Source: a bacterium (lineage in GTDB: Bacteria; Joyebacterota; Joyebacteria; Joyebacterales; Joyebacteraceae). From it: 64,000 bases of DNA. How positions within the stretch are numbered: position 1 is the first letter of the stretch; each line of letters opens with the position of its first letter. A program made the translations under genes and the position numbers. Under the pieces are notes generated by a model. That model saw only the letters and a list, made by a program, of their open reading frames with translations. It made no database searches and was not told the DNA's origin. The stretch is from the NCBI GenBank assembly GCA_025774245.1, contig JALGWI010000001.1:84599-148598 (forward strand). The letters run 5' to 3'. Positions 34,726 to 45,400 of the stretch are shown here, piece by piece.

Positions 34726-36183
34726 TTGGAGAAAGGCGAAAGCGCGCTCGTCGCCGAGATGCGGGGCAATCTCACCCGCATGCGGGAGAGCGGCGTCGAG
34801 CCCTTCCCGCGGCGCTCGGAGCGGACGCACCGGGCGCGGGAGGTCGTCGAGGCCTACGACGACCTCGAGGGGAAGGACGTCGCCGTCGCCGGGCGCCTCA
34901 TGAGCGTACGGGGACACGGGAAGGCCGGGTTCGCCGACCTCGTCGATGGGAGCGGCAAGATCCAGCTCTACGTCAGGAGAGACGAGATCGGCGAGGAGGC
35001 GTTCGCCGTGTGGAAGCTCGTGGACGTGGGGGACATCGTCGGGGTGCGGGGCGAGGTGATGAAGACGAAGACCGGCGAGGTGAGCGTCAAGGCGAAGTCG
35101 GTCACCGTTCTCGCGAAGGCGCTCCGGCCGCTTCCCGAGAAGTGGCACGGACTCAAGGACAAGGAGCTCAGGTACCGTCACAGGAGCCTCGATCTCATCG
35201 CGAACGAGGAGGCGAAGGCGACCTTCCTCGCGCGGAGCGCGATGCTCAGGATCGCGAGGGAGTTCCTCTGGGAGCGCGACTTCGTCGAGGTCGAGACGCC
35301 GATCCTGCAGCCGAACTACGGCGGCGCGTTCGCGAGGCCCTTCACGACACACCACCACTCGCTCGGGATGGACCTCTACCTCCGGATCGCCGACGAGCTC
35401 TACCTGAAGAGGCTGATCGTCGGCGGCCTCGAGCGCGTCTTCGAGATCGGCAAGGACTTCAGGAACGAGGGGATGGACAGGACGCACAGCCCCGAGTTCA
35501 CGCAGCTCGAGCTCTACCAGGCCTACACCGACTACCACGGCATGATGGAGATCACCGAGTCGCTCGTCGTGCGGCTCGCTCGTGAGCTCACGGGCGGGAC
35601 CGAGATCGAGTGGGAGGACCGCACGATCGACCTGTCGCCGCCTTGGCGAAGGCTCAAGGTCATGGACGCCGTCGTCGAGGCCCTGGGCGATTCGGCGCTC
35701 GAGAGCGATGAGGCGCTCGCGGCCGCGGCGCGCGCGAAGGGGATCGACGTCGACGGGCCGCCCAGGTTCGGGCCGATCGTCGAGAAGGTCCTCGACGAGC
35801 TCGTCGAGCCGAGGCTCTTCGAGCCGACGTTCCTCATCGACTACCCGAAGGCGATCTCGCCGCTGGCGAAGGAGACGCCCGACGATCCGGCGATCGTCGA
35901 GCGCTTCGAGTTCTTCATCGGCGGGCTCGAGCTCGGGAACTCGTTCACGGAGCTCAACGACCCCGACGAGCAGCGCGTGAGGTTCGAACTCCAGCAGGCG
36001 GAGCGGGAGAGGGGTGACGCCGAGGCGCAGGGCATGGACGAGGACTTCGTCGCCGCCCTCGAGCACGGCATGCCGCCGACCGGAGGCCTCGGCATCGGAC
36101 TCGACCGGCTGGTGATGCTCCTCACCGGATCGCGGAACATCCGCGACGTCATCCTCTTCCCGCCGATGCGCCCCGATCACTAG
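34726..36183 (+). CDS. lysS: Lysyl-tRNA synthetase, class II
   Basis: A 485-residue synthetase. TTG 34726 follows ccgggggg at five bases; ATG 34759 is an alternative. The N-terminal OB-fold anticodon domain (about 50-150) includes [20 protein letters not shown]. Motif 1 is [20 protein letters not shown]. Motif 2 is [20 protein letters not shown] followed by [10 protein letters not shown]. Motif 3 is [15 protein letters not shown]. The GMDRTH wording in motif 2 resembles Bacteroidetes LysRS rather than the GISTRH of Proteobacteria (from memory), which supports FCB affiliation. The next gene is lolC. Confidence 0.95.
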   Translation: MEKGESALVAEMRGNLTRMRESGVEPFPRRSERTHRAREVVEAYDDLEGKDVAVAGRLMSVRGHGKAGFADLVDGSGKIQLYVRRDEIGEEAFAVWKLVDVGDIVGVRGEVMKTKTGEVSVKAKSVTVLAKALRPLPEKWHGLKDKELRYRHRSLDLIANEEAKATFLARSAMLRIAREFLWERDFVEVETPILQPNYGGAFARPFTTHHHSLGMDLYLRIADELYLKRLIVGGLERVFEIGKDFRNEGMDRTHSPEFTQLELYQAYTDYHGMMEITESLVVRLARELTGGTEIEWEDRTIDLSPPWRRLKVMDAVVEALGDSALESDEALAAAARAKGIDVDGPPRFGPIVEKVLDELVEPRLFEPTFLIDYPKAISPLAKETPDDPAIVERFEFFIGGLELGNSFTELNDPDEQRVRFELQQAERERGDAEAQGMDEDFVAALEHGMPPTGGLGIGLDRLVMLLTGSRNIRDVILFPPMRPDH

Positions 36184-36239
36184 GTCGCAGGTGGGCCGGC
36201 GACAGACCGTCGGTCGCGGCCGAAAGAAAGGAAACGGTC

Positions 36240-37472
36240 TTGTCGTTCGAGTGGTTCGTCGCCTGGCGCTACCTCAGGGCGAAGCGGAAGACCAGGTTCA
36301 TCTCGATCATCACGTTCATCTCGGTGGCGGGCGTCGCCGTCGGTGTGATGGCGCTCGTCGTCGTGCTCGCCGTCATGAACGGCTTCGAGAACGAGATCCA
36401 CCGCCGGATCATCGGGATCAACGCGCACGTCATCGTCCTCCGGTACGGGAACCACCCGATCACGAACTACGACGAGCTCGCAGGAAAGCTCGAGGCGTCG
36501 CCCGACGTGGTCGCCGCGTCGCCGTTCACGTACTCGAAGGCCGTCCTCCGGGGGCACGGCGGCTCGGACGGCGTGGTCGTCCGCGGGATCGACCTCGCCC
36601 GGGAGGGGCTCGTCACGGACATCCTCACGAACATCGACCCGCCGCTCACGACGCTCCGGAAACCCGAGGGCGAGGTGCCGGCGATCGTCGTCGGCGACGA
36701 GCTCGCCAAACGGCTCCGCGTGACGCTCGGGGACACCGTCGCCATATCCTCGCCGTTCGACTACGTTCTCACCCCGATGGGCCTCATGCCGGCGATCGCG
36801 CGCTTCCAGGTCGAGAGCCTCTTCAGCTCGGGCATGTTTGAGTACGACCAGTCCCTGGTTTACATTGATATTACGGAGGCCCAGTCGCTCTTCTCCCTCA
36901 AGGACGGGGTCGTGGGCGTCGCCCTCAGGATCACCGACCCCTACGACGCTCGGGCGGCGGGGGAGCGGGCCGTCGCGGCAGTCGGGGGGTTCCCGTACCG
37001 GTCGAACAACTGGATCGAGCTGAACCGGAACCTCTTCCGATGGATGAAGACCGAGAAGAAGGTCATGTTCTGGATCCTGTCGCTCATCATCATGGTGGCC
37101 GCGTTCAACATCGCGAGCACGCTCATCATGGTAGTGATGGAGAAGACGAAGGACATCGGGATCATGAAATCGATGGGCGCGCGATCGGGCTCGATACTGA
37201 GGATCTTCATCTTCGAGGGGCTCGTGATCGGGATCCTCGGCACCGCGGCCGGAAGCCTGGCGGGCTACGTCCTGGCGACGCTCCTCGACCGGTACCAGTT
37301 CGTGTCGCTTCCGGGGGACGTCTACCCGATCGAGACCCTGCCCGTCGAGATGCACGGGGTCGATTTCGCGCTGGTGGCTCTCGCGGCGGTCGCGATCAGC
37401 TTCGTGGCCGCGCTCTATCCCTCGTGGAAGGCGTCGAGGCTGGCGCCGGCGGAGGCGATTCGTCGTGAGTAG
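36240..37472 (+). CDS. lolC: LolC/LolE-family lipoprotein-releasing permease
   Basis: A 410-residue inner-membrane permease that, with LolD, extracts outer-membrane lipoproteins from the inner membrane. TTG start after gaaagaaaggaaacgg. The first helix (about residues 22-45, [20 protein letters not shown]) is followed by a periplasmic MacB-type domain (about 46-265). Three C-terminal helices follow, beginning [20 protein letters not shown], with [13 protein letters not shown] as coupling loop. Only one permease gene accompanies lolD, so it may work as a homodimer. It is a plausible partner for the predicted lipoproteins in the window (BamD, the 4.8-8.2 kb pair, the Memo fusion). Confidence 0.93.
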   Translation: MSFEWFVAWRYLRAKRKTRFISIITFISVAGVAVGVMALVVVLAVMNGFENEIHRRIIGINAHVIVLRYGNHPITNYDELAGKLEASPDVVAASPFTYSKAVLRGHGGSDGVVVRGIDLAREGLVTDILTNIDPPLTTLRKPEGEVPAIVVGDELAKRLRVTLGDTVAISSPFDYVLTPMGLMPAIARFQVESLFSSGMFEYDQSLVYIDITEAQSLFSLKDGVVGVALRITDPYDARAAGERAVAAVGGFPYRSNNWIELNRNLFRWMKTEKKVMFWILSLIIMVAAFNIASTLIMVVMEKTKDIGIMKSMGARSGSILRIFIFEGLVIGILGTAAGSLAGYVLATLLDRYQFVSLPGDVYPIETLPVEMHGVDFALVALAAVAISFVAALYPSWKASRLAPAEAIRRE

Positions 37473-37509
37473 AAACGGCCGCGCGCGAGACACGCGGGCG
37501 GAGGAACGA

Positions 37510-38226
37510 ATGATACAGGTGTCCGGCGTGACCAAGAGCTTCAGGACGGGTCCCGAGAGGATCGACGTCCTGAGGGGGATCGACGTCGAGATCGGCCGCG
37601 GCGAGATCGTCGCGATCGTCGGACCGTCCGGTGTCGGGAAGAGCACGCTCCTCCACATCATGGGCGCGCTCGACGAGCCGACGTCCGGGAAGGTCGTCGT
37701 CGATGGGGTCGACGTCTTCGCCATGGCGGAGGCCGAGAGGTCCGCCTTCAGAAACAGGACCGTCGGGTTCGTCTTCCAGTTCCACCACCTGATGCGCGAG
37801 CTGACGGCGCTCGAGAACGTGATGATGCCGAACCTCATCGGCGGCACGCCGCGGGCGGAGGCAGAGGAGCGCGCCAGGGACCTCCTCGGGCGCGTGCGCC
37901 TGAGCGATCGGATGGACCACAGGCCGGGTGAGCTCTCCGGAGGTGAGGAGCAGCGGACGGCGGTGGCCCGCGCACTCGCGACGGAGCCGCTCGCGATCCT
38001 CGCCGACGAGCCGTCCGGCAACCTCGACCGGTCGAGCAGCGAGGAGCTGCACGATCTCATCTGGGGGCTCCGGGAGTCGATGGGGCAGACGTTCGTCATC
38101 GTGACGCACAACGCCGACCTGTTCGGGCGGGCCGACCGCATCGTCGAGCTCGCCGACGGTCGAGCGCTGGAGGGCGGGAGGCCGTCTGGGGGCGGCTCCG
38201 CGCGAGCGACCGGGGACGGGGAGTAG
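37510..38226 (+). CDS. lolD: LolD-family ABC transporter ATPase
   Basis: A 238-residue ATPase powering the LolC-type permease. ATG 37510 has a ggagga site nine bases upstream and starts [14 protein letters not shown], the normal family N-terminus. The GTG at 37465 overlapping lolC would add 15 residues without a better site. Walker A is [11 protein letters not shown], the Q-loop is [17 protein letters not shown] (the LolD-typical FHHL wording), the signature is [15 protein letters not shown], and Walker B is [12 protein letters not shown]. The C-terminal tail is Gly/Ser/Arg-rich. Confidence 0.94.
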   Translation: MIQVSGVTKSFRTGPERIDVLRGIDVEIGRGEIVAIVGPSGVGKSTLLHIMGALDEPTSGKVVVDGVDVFAMAEAERSAFRNRTVGFVFQFHHLMRELTALENVMMPNLIGGTPRAEAEERARDLLGRVRLSDRMDHRPGELSGGEEQRTAVARALATEPLAILADEPSGNLDRSSSEELHDLIWGLRESMGQTFVIVTHNADLFGRADRIVELADGRALEGGRPSGGGSARATGDGE

Positions 38227-38246
38227 CTCAGGGAGGGGACGAAGGG

Positions 38247-38768
38247 ATGATCTGCGAGGAGTGCAACGAGAGGCCCGCGTCCGTCCGGTACGCCGAGATG
38301 GCCGACGGCCACGTGCGCAGCTGGAACCTCTGCGAGGAGTGCGCGAGGCGGAAGGGGATGACCGCCTCGCTCGCGCCGTTCGCCGGGCCGCTCGTGAACA
38401 TCCTCAAGGGGCTCCTCGATGAGACCGCCGAGCAGGGCGCCACGCCTGCCGGGCCGACCTGTCCCGAGTGCAAGCTCTCGTACGACGAGTTCAGGCGGAC
38501 CGGCAAGCTCGGGTGCGGCACGTGCTACGACTCGTTTCACAGCGAGCTCAAGCCGCTCCTCCGGAGGATCCACGGGAGCACGGAGCACACCGGCAGCGTG
38601 CCGAGCTGCCTCGAGGCCGACTTCGACTCGCGGCGCGAGGTGAAGAGGCTCAGGGCCGAGCTCGCGCAGGCCGTGAGGGGCGAGGAGTACGAACGAGCCG
38701 CCGAGCTCAGGGATCTCATCAGGTCGAAGGCCGACGGGCGCGCGCCCGCCGGCGACGCGGAACCGTAG
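38247..38768 (+). CDS. mcsA: McsA-like zinc-finger/UVR protein
   Basis: A 173-residue adaptor, the activator of the arginine kinase McsB in Firmicutes. Four CxxC pairs are present: CEEC at residues 3-6, CEEC near 28, CPEC near 72 and CGTC near 92, likely binding two zinc ions. The C-terminal UVR motif is [20 protein letters not shown] (about 137-156). The order mcsA-mcsB-clpC is the same as in the Bacillus clpC operon. However, the ctsR repressor gene normally in front is missing, and lolD takes its place. Confidence 0.92.
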   Translation: MICEECNERPASVRYAEMADGHVRSWNLCEECARRKGMTASLAPFAGPLVNILKGLLDETAEQGATPAGPTCPECKLSYDEFRRTGKLGCGTCYDSFHSELKPLLRRIHGSTEHTGSVPSCLEADFDSRREVKRLRAELAQAVRGEEYERAAELRDLIRSKADGRAPAGDAEP

Positions 38769-38775
38769 CACAGCG

Positions 38776-39834
38776 ATGTGGACGTTCGAAATGATGATGA
38801 GTGAGCCTCCGGCCTGGCTCGGGGCCGCCGGTCCGCGCTCCGACGTGATCCTCTCGACGAGGGTCCGGTTCGCCAGGAACCTCGAGGGGAGCCCGTTCCC
38901 GACGAGGGCGACCGAGCGGGAACTCATCGAGGTGAGGGAGCGCATCGTCGCCGCGATTGCGAAGAGCAACTACCTCACGAACGCCCTCGTCTTTCGCATG
39001 GAAGAGACCGATCCCGCCATCAGGCGGGTGCTCGTCGAGCGCCACCTCGTGAGCAGCGAACTCGCCGAGGGCGGGCCCGGAGGGGGCGCCATCGTGGGGG
39101 AGAAGGAGATCGTCTCCGCCATGGTGAACGAAGAGGACCATCTCCGGCTCCAGTGCATCCGGGCCGGCCTGCAGCCGGTCGACGCCTGGCGCCTGATAGA
39201 GAGAATAGATTGTGAACTGGAGCGGAATTTGCAGTATGCCTTCTCCAGCGACTGGGGTTACCTGACATCCTGTCCCACGAACGTGGGCACCGGAGTGCGT
39301 GTGTCCGTGCTTGCGCACCTCATGGGGCTTGTGAGGAGCAACCGGATCGCGCAGGTCCTCGGCAGCGTGTCGAAGCTGGGGCTATCGGTCCGGGGCTTCT
39401 ACGGAGAGGGGAGCGCCGCGCTGGGCGGGTTCTTCCAGATCTCGAACCAGACGACGCTCGGCCAGTCCGAGGAGGACATCGCCTACACCGTCGAGAGGGT
39501 CGCCGGGCAGCTCGTCGCCCTCGAGCTCGAGGCGAGGAAGGAGCTCGCGGAGAACGCGGGGCGTCAGCTGGCCGACGAGGTCGGTAGGGCGTACGGCATC
39601 CTCGCCAACGCCAGGATGATCTCCGCCGAGGAGGTGATGGAGCTCGTCTCGTCGCTCAGGCTCGGGACCGCGCTCGGACTCATCGACTCGGTCGACCTCG
39701 GAACCGTGAACCGGCTCCTCGTGATCACCCAGCCGGGTCACCTGACGTATTCACACGGCGGCGAGCCGACGCCCGAGGAGCGCGACAGCGCTCGGGCCGA
39801 CCTCGTCCGCAAGGAGCTTGCGTCGTGCGAGTGA
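38776..39834 (+). CDS. mcsB: McsB protein-arginine kinase
   Basis: A 352-residue kinase that phosphorylates arginines in proteins, which in Firmicutes marks them for ClpCP degradation. It belongs to the ATP:guanido phosphotransferase family: [14 protein letters not shown] binds ATP phosphate, NEEDHLRLQ is at about residue 117, and the reactive Cys lies in [20 protein letters not shown]. The last ~100 residues include the McsB-specific helical region. It starts eight bases after mcsA and is followed by clpC, so substrate marking and unfolding are co-expressed. The start could also be one of the nearby ATGs at 38791-38797. Confidence 0.94.
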   Translation: MWTFEMMMSEPPAWLGAAGPRSDVILSTRVRFARNLEGSPFPTRATERELIEVRERIVAAIAKSNYLTNALVFRMEETDPAIRRVLVERHLVSSELAEGGPGGGAIVGEKEIVSAMVNEEDHLRLQCIRAGLQPVDAWRLIERIDCELERNLQYAFSSDWGYLTSCPTNVGTGVRVSVLAHLMGLVRSNRIAQVLGSVSKLGLSVRGFYGEGSAALGGFFQISNQTTLGQSEEDIAYTVERVAGQLVALELEARKELAENAGRQLADEVGRAYGILANARMISAEEVMELVSSLRLGTALGLIDSVDLGTVNRLLVITQPGHLTYSHGGEPTPEERDSARADLVRKELASCE

Positions 39835-39865
39835 CGTTCCGGCTCGCCCAAGACGGAGGACACGA

Positions 39866-42325
39866 ATGCAGAGACAGAGAGATTTCACCCCACGGGTGAG
39901 AAGGGTCCTCTACTTCGCGCGCGAAGAGGCCGCGAGGCTTCACCACGACTACCTCGGAACGGAGCACCTGCTCCTCGGGATCGTTCGCGAGGGCGAGGGT
40001 GTCGCCGCGACCGTGCTCCGTGAGCTGGCCATCGACCTCGACACGGTGAGGGAGATGGTGGAGTCGTACGTGGCGCGCGGAACCTACGGGGCATCCATGA
40101 AGGAGACGCAGTGGACGCCTCGCGCGAAGACAGTCCTCGAGCTCGCGCGCGAGGAGGCGAGGATCCTCCATCATCAGTACATCGGAACGGAGCACCTGCT
40201 GCTCGCGCTCATCAGGGAGGGCGAGGGCGTCGCCGCGAAGGTCCTGAGGGACCTCGACATCGATCTCAGGACGGCGCGCGAACAGGTGATGAAGGTGCTG
40301 GGCGGGGGCAGCGGGACGGAGGCCCCGGAGCCGGCGACGGGACGGGAGGCGGACACGCCGACGCTCGACCAGTTCGGGCGCGACCTCACCGAGTCCGCGA
40401 GGAAGGACGAGCTCGACCCGGTCATCGGGCGACAGCAGGAGATCGAGCGCGTCCTCCAGGTCCTGTCGCGAAGGAAGAAGAACAACCCGGTCCTGATCGG
40501 CGAGCCGGGCGTCGGGAAGACGGCGATCGTCGAGGGCCTCGCGCAGAAGATCGTCGCGAACGAGGTGCCGGCGACGCTCAAGGACAGAAGGCTCGTGATG
40601 CTCGACCTCTCCTCGACGGTGGCGGGGACGAAGTACCGCGGCCAGTTCGAGGAGCGCCTGAAGACCCTCATCAACGAGATCAGGGAGAGCGACAACGTCA
40701 TCATCTTCATCGACGAGCTGCACACGATCGTCGGCGCGGGTGGGGCGGAAGGCGCGATCGACGCGGCGAACATGCTGAAGCCGGCGCTCGCCCGGGGCGA
40801 GCTCCAGTGCATCGGCGCGACGACGCTCGACGAGTACCGGAAGCACATCGAGAAGGACGGGGCGCTCGAGCGGAGGTTCCAGCCGATCATCGTCGATCCG
40901 CCGTCCGTCGAGGAGACGATCGAGATCCTCCGCGGGCTCCGCTGTCGGTACGAGGAGCACCACGCGGCGGAGATCACCGACGACGCGATCGTCGCCGCCG
41001 CCAAGCTCGCCGATCGCTACATCTCAGATCGGTTCCTTCCCGACAAGGCGATCGACGTGATCGACGAGGCGGGCGCGAGGGCCAGGCTCGAGATGAGCGC
41101 GATCCCGATCGAGGTCAAGGAACTCGAGCAGGACCTCGACGCGGTCTCGTGCGAGAAGAGGGCGGCCAGCGAGAACCAGGAGTTCGAGAAGGCCGCCGAG
41201 CTCCGCGACAAGGAGCGCGAGTACCGCAAGAAGCTCGAGACCGCGAGGAAGGACCTCATCAAGTCGAAGCACCAGAGGAAGGCAACCGTCGAGATCGACG
41301 ACGTGGCCGAGGTGGTGGCCAGCATGACGGGAATCCCGGTCAAGAAGCTCGCGCAGGAGGAGTCCGAGAAGCTCCTCAAGATGGAGGACGAGCTCAGGCG
41401 GCGCGTCGTCGGCCAGGAGGAGGCGCTGACGACCGTCTCGAAGGCCGTCAGAAGGAACCGCGCGGGACTCAGAGATCCGAAGAGGCCGATCGGCTCGTTC
41501 ATCTTCCTCGGGCCGACGGGCGTCGGGAAGACGGAGCTCGCGCGCACGCTCGCTGACTTCCTCTTCGAGGACGACAACGCTCTCGTCCGGCTCGACATGT
41601 CCGAGTACATGGAGCGCTTCGCTGTCTCGCGGCTCGTGGGAGCGCCTCCGGGCTACGTCGGCTACGAGGAGGGCGGACAGCTCACCGAGAAGGTGAGGCG
41701 ACGCCCGTACAGCGTCGTGCTCTTCGACGAGATCGAGAAGGCCCACCCCGACGTCTTCAACATCCTCCTCCAGGTCCTGGAGGACGGGCAGCTGACGGAC
41801 AGCTTCGGCCGAGTGGTCGACTTCAAGAACACCGTGATCATCATGACCTCAAACGTCGGCGCGCGAGACATCGCGCAGCAGCGCGGGATCGGCTTCCAGA
41901 AGGACGAGGGGACCGCCGACGTCTACACGCAGATGAAGGGGAAGGCGACGGAGGCCTTGAAGAGGGTCTTCAATCCGGAGTTCCTGAACCGGGTCGATGC
42001 GACGGTCGTCTTCCACCCGCTGGGCGTCGAGGAGACGCGCAAGATCGTCGAGATCCTGCTTCTCGATGTCGAATCGCGGGTCGCCGACGTCGGCGTGACC
42101 CTCAAGATCAGCGCCGAGTCGAAGGAACTGCTGATCGAGAAGGGGTTCGATCCGGCGTTCGGAGCGAGGCCCCTCCGCAGGGCCATCCAGCGCTACGTCG
42201 AGGATCCCCTCTCCGAGGAGATCCTCAAGGGCAAGTTCAGCGAGGGCGGCCACATCGCGATCGAGCGCAAGGGCGACGAGCTCTCGTTCCGCCGTGCGCG
42301 CAAGAAGGTCAAGACTGCCGGTTAG
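39866..42325 (+). CDS. clpC: ClpC AAA+ unfoldase
   Basis: An 819-residue Hsp100 protein that would unfold substrates for ClpP. The duplicated N domain (about 1-145, with [20 protein letters not shown] and [20 protein letters not shown]) is the docking site for phospho-arginine in Bacillus ClpC. The first AAA+ module has Walker [11 protein letters not shown] (about 211) and Walker [11 protein letters not shown]. The middle domain includes the UVR motif [15 protein letters not shown] (about 433-450). The second AAA+ module has [10 protein letters not shown] (about 550) and [17 protein letters not shown] 39866 has a ggagg site. No clpP gene is in the window. Confidence 0.96.
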   Translation: MQRQRDFTPRVRRVLYFAREEAARLHHDYLGTEHLLLGIVREGEGVAATVLRELAIDLDTVREMVESYVARGTYGASMKETQWTPRAKTVLELAREEARILHHQYIGTEHLLLALIREGEGVAAKVLRDLDIDLRTAREQVMKVLGGGSGTEAPEPATGREADTPTLDQFGRDLTESARKDELDPVIGRQQEIERVLQVLSRRKKNNPVLIGEPGVGKTAIVEGLAQKIVANEVPATLKDRRLVMLDLSSTVAGTKYRGQFEERLKTLINEIRESDNVIIFIDELHTIVGAGGAEGAIDAANMLKPALARGELQCIGATTLDEYRKHIEKDGALERRFQPIIVDPPSVEETIEILRGLRCRYEEHHAAEITDDAIVAAAKLADRYISDRFLPDKAIDVIDEAGARARLEMSAIPIEVKELEQDLDAVSCEKRAASENQEFEKAAELRDKEREYRKKLETARKDLIKSKHQRKATVEIDDVAEVVASMTGIPVKKLAQEESEKLLKMEDELRRRVVGQEEALTTVSKAVRRNRAGLRDPKRPIGSFIFLGPTGVGKTELARTLADFLFEDDNALVRLDMSEYMERFAVSRLVGAPPGYVGYEEGGQLTEKVRRRPYSVVLFDEIEKAHPDVFNILLQVLEDGQLTDSFGRVVDFKNTVIIMTSNVGARDIAQQRGIGFQKDEGTADVYTQMKGKATEALKRVFNPEFLNRVDATVVFHPLGVEETRKIVEILLLDVESRVADVGVTLKISAESKELLIEKGFDPAFGARPLRRAIQRYVEDPLSEEILKGKFSEGGHIAIERKGDELSFRRARKKVKTAG

Positions 42326-42374
42326 CCCTTCGTTGTGGTAAGCTCGTGCCGGTGATTTCACCGGGCCCATCCAC

Positions 42375-42397
42375 GGGGCGCCGCTCCGCGGCGCCCC
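42375..42397 (+). terminator. GC hairpin between clpC and tamB
   Basis: A perfect 10-bp stem (42375-42384 with 42388-42397) with a tcc loop, 50 bases past the clpC stop. No T tract follows, so it may be a weak terminator, a processing site or a leader structure of the tamB mRNA. Confidence 0.35.
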
Positions 42398-42441
42398 GCC
42401 ACCGGGCCTCCGCGACACCCCGACAGGGAACCGCCAGGAGC

Positions 42442-45400
42442 ATGAGACGCCGAAGGTGGGTTGTCGTTCTCGCAGTCTTCATCGTTGTGATCGTTCCCCT
42501 GCTCGTCCTGGGGCTCCGCGTCGGCTCGCGTCATCCCGCCGTGAAGCGCGCGGTTCTCTCCCGAATCGTTCCTGACATCGAGGGGCAGCTATCCATCGGT
42601 GAGCTCGACATCGGGCTCGCCTCGCTCTCTTTCGGTGACGTCGTCATCGACCTGGGCGAGGATGGCACCGTCTACGTCCCGTCGGCGACCGTGACCGTCA
42701 GCTACATGAACCTCGTCAGGGAGAGGTTCGCGGCCCGGCGCGCCATCGGCAGCGTCATTCTGAGCGGGCCGCGCCTGACGCTCGTTTACGGGCGGGACCG
42801 GGCGGACACGACCGCGCCCTTCGACGTGACGAGCATCATCGAGTACCTGCCGGACTACCTGGGGATCTCCGACGGCACCGTCGTCCTCGAGGACGCCTCG
42901 ACGGGACGAAGGGTCGAGGTGGGATCGATCGCCCTCCTCCTCGAAAGGACGGAGGAGGCCGGGATCCACGGCGACGCCGTGGGGAGCTGCCTCGGCGGTT
43001 CGGAGAACCTCACGGCCGAGTTCTCGTGGGACCACGAGGAACGGGTCTTCTCCGTCACCGGCGGCGTCGCGGACGCCACGCTCTCGGACGACCTGCCTCT
43101 GCCGGCGGGTCTCCCGATCGAGATCGAGGAGGGGAAGGCCTGGGCGGTCTTCGGAGTCAGCGTCGCGGCCGGCGCCGAGCCTCACGTCGACGCCCGGTTC
43201 GGCTTCGACGGGGCTTCGATCGCGCTACCCGGAGTCGACGAGACGCTCGGGGGCGTCAGAGGTGAGGGGGTCTTCGACGGGGACGTCGTGCACTTCTCGG
43301 AGCTCGCGGGGCGCTGGAGGACGGCCGCGTGGTCGGCCGAGGGCGCCTTCTGCCTGACGGCGTGCGACCTGCGCGGCGTCGTGGCGCGCGCCTCGGACGT
43401 GCCGATCGAGCCGCTCGTGGCGATCGCCGGCGGCACGATGATCGAGCTCGACGGATCGGTCGACCTCGAGATCGGGATCCGCGGCCCCCTGGACGACGTC
43501 GCCGTAGAGATCGAGGTGACCGACGGATCGGCCGTCGTCGCCGGCGTGTCCGTGGAGGACGTGAGGGCAGAAGGCAGGCTCACGGCGGAGGCGGTCGAGG
43601 TCGAATCGATCACCGCGTCTGCTGGGGGAGGCGCGGTGCGGGTCGCAGGCACGGTGACGCGAGGGGAGCCGCGGCTCCCGTGGCAGATCGACATCGAGGG
43701 AGAGGCGACCGACCTCGACGCAACGACGATCGCGGGCCTCGCGGAGATCGACGGCGTCGAGGGACGGCTCGACCTCACGGGCATCGAGGCCGCAGGGACG
43801 ACAGAGCGCTTCGACCTCGAGGGAGTCGCCACCTGGCGCGACGCGAAGGTGTCCGGCCTGAACCTCGGGGACGGAGCGGGCGGTTTCCTCCTGAAGGACG
43901 GCACGCTCCACGCGTCGATCGGATCGGTCGACGGCGCCTACTCGATCATTGGAGAGGTGCGGGAGTTCCCCGAGGATCCCGCGATCGACGCGGAGCTCAC
44001 GCTCACGAGCTTCGCCCTCGACTCGCTTCTCGTCCTTCCGGAGGGCCCGACGCTGCCCGTGACGCTCGACGGGACGCTCTCGGTCGACGGCGCCCCCGAG
44101 GCGCTCGCCGTCCAGGGCGCGATCGTCCTCGCGGGATCGCAGGGGTCGGCCTCGATCGACGTCTCCGGAGATCTGCGCGGGGTCGGCGCCGGGCGCGAGC
44201 TCGGGCTCGTGCTCAAGTCCCGAGACGCCTCCGTGCGCGGCGTTCCGGTGCCGTTCGTAGGCAGCCTCCGGTTCGACGGGTCCGGCGTCACGCTCGAGGT
44301 GACCGACCTGGCGGGCGTCGGCCAGGCCCACGTCCGGGTCGGCCTCTCGAACGACCATCCGATCAGTGGTGGCCTCGTCATCTCCGAGGGAGCCCTCCGC
44401 GACGTCGCCTCGATGGTCGTGAACGGCCCCGCGCCCGAGGGAGTCGACGGCCTCATCTTCGCGTCCGTGTCGGTCGGCGGGACGCTCGAAGATCTCGAGG
44501 CGAGCATCCAGCTCCAGATCGGAAACGGCGAGGTCCGGGGTGTGAGGGATCTCGACGCCGCGCTCGTTGCGAGGGTCGACGGCGGTGTCGTCGAGCTCCG
44601 CGAGTTCGCGCTCTCCCACGGCGGAGTCGACGTGGTCACCGCCTCGGGGTCGGCCGACATCGACGGCGACCTCGCCGTCAACGTTCGGGGCGAAGGTATT
44701 CCGGGGACCCTTCTGGGCGGCGCGGAGGGAACGCGGTTCGATCTGGCGATGGGCATCGGCGGAGAGACGAGACACCCGACGTTCGACGGGAGGATCGAGT
44801 CGCGGGCCGGCGAGTTCCTGGGCATTCCGTTCGACGACTTCTCCGCGAGGGTCATCGGGGCCCGAGGGCTCGCGCGGATCGACCCGCTCGTTCTCGAGAG
44901 GGACGGGAGCTACCGGATGACGGCCACGGGCAGGCTTCCGTACGACGTTCTCGCGGGCGGCGACGACGCGGAGGAGGGATCGCTCTCGATCGAGGTCGAC
45001 GGCGACCCGATCGCGCTCCTTGGGGAGCTGACGTCGATCGCGGAGAGCGAGGGGGGCGAGGGCAGGATGGTCGTCCATCTGGTGGGGGGACCGGACGGGC
45101 TCACCATCGCCAGCGCGAGTCTCGACGCGCGCGCGGCGGTCGTCCGCCCGGTGGCGCTCTTCGACGAGATCTCCGATCTCGAGGCCCGCGCCGAGATCGT
45201 CGACGGCGAGCTGCTCACGGGCGAGGTTACGGGGCTCGTCGACGGCGACCGTCTCACCGTGGCGAGCCGCCGGGGCGTGCGGGTCGAGGACAGGCCCCTC
45301 GAGTCGCTCATCGTCGGCTCCCTCGACGTCGGGATCCTGGGGATCTCGACCGATCCCGAGGGCGTGCACGCGAGCGTGCCCGACCTCATGTCGCCGGGCG

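Noticed and set aside
42326..42441. Promoter in front of tamB
   Set aside because: No pair of -35 and -10 boxes with acceptable spacing was found; only a GC hairpin is clear.
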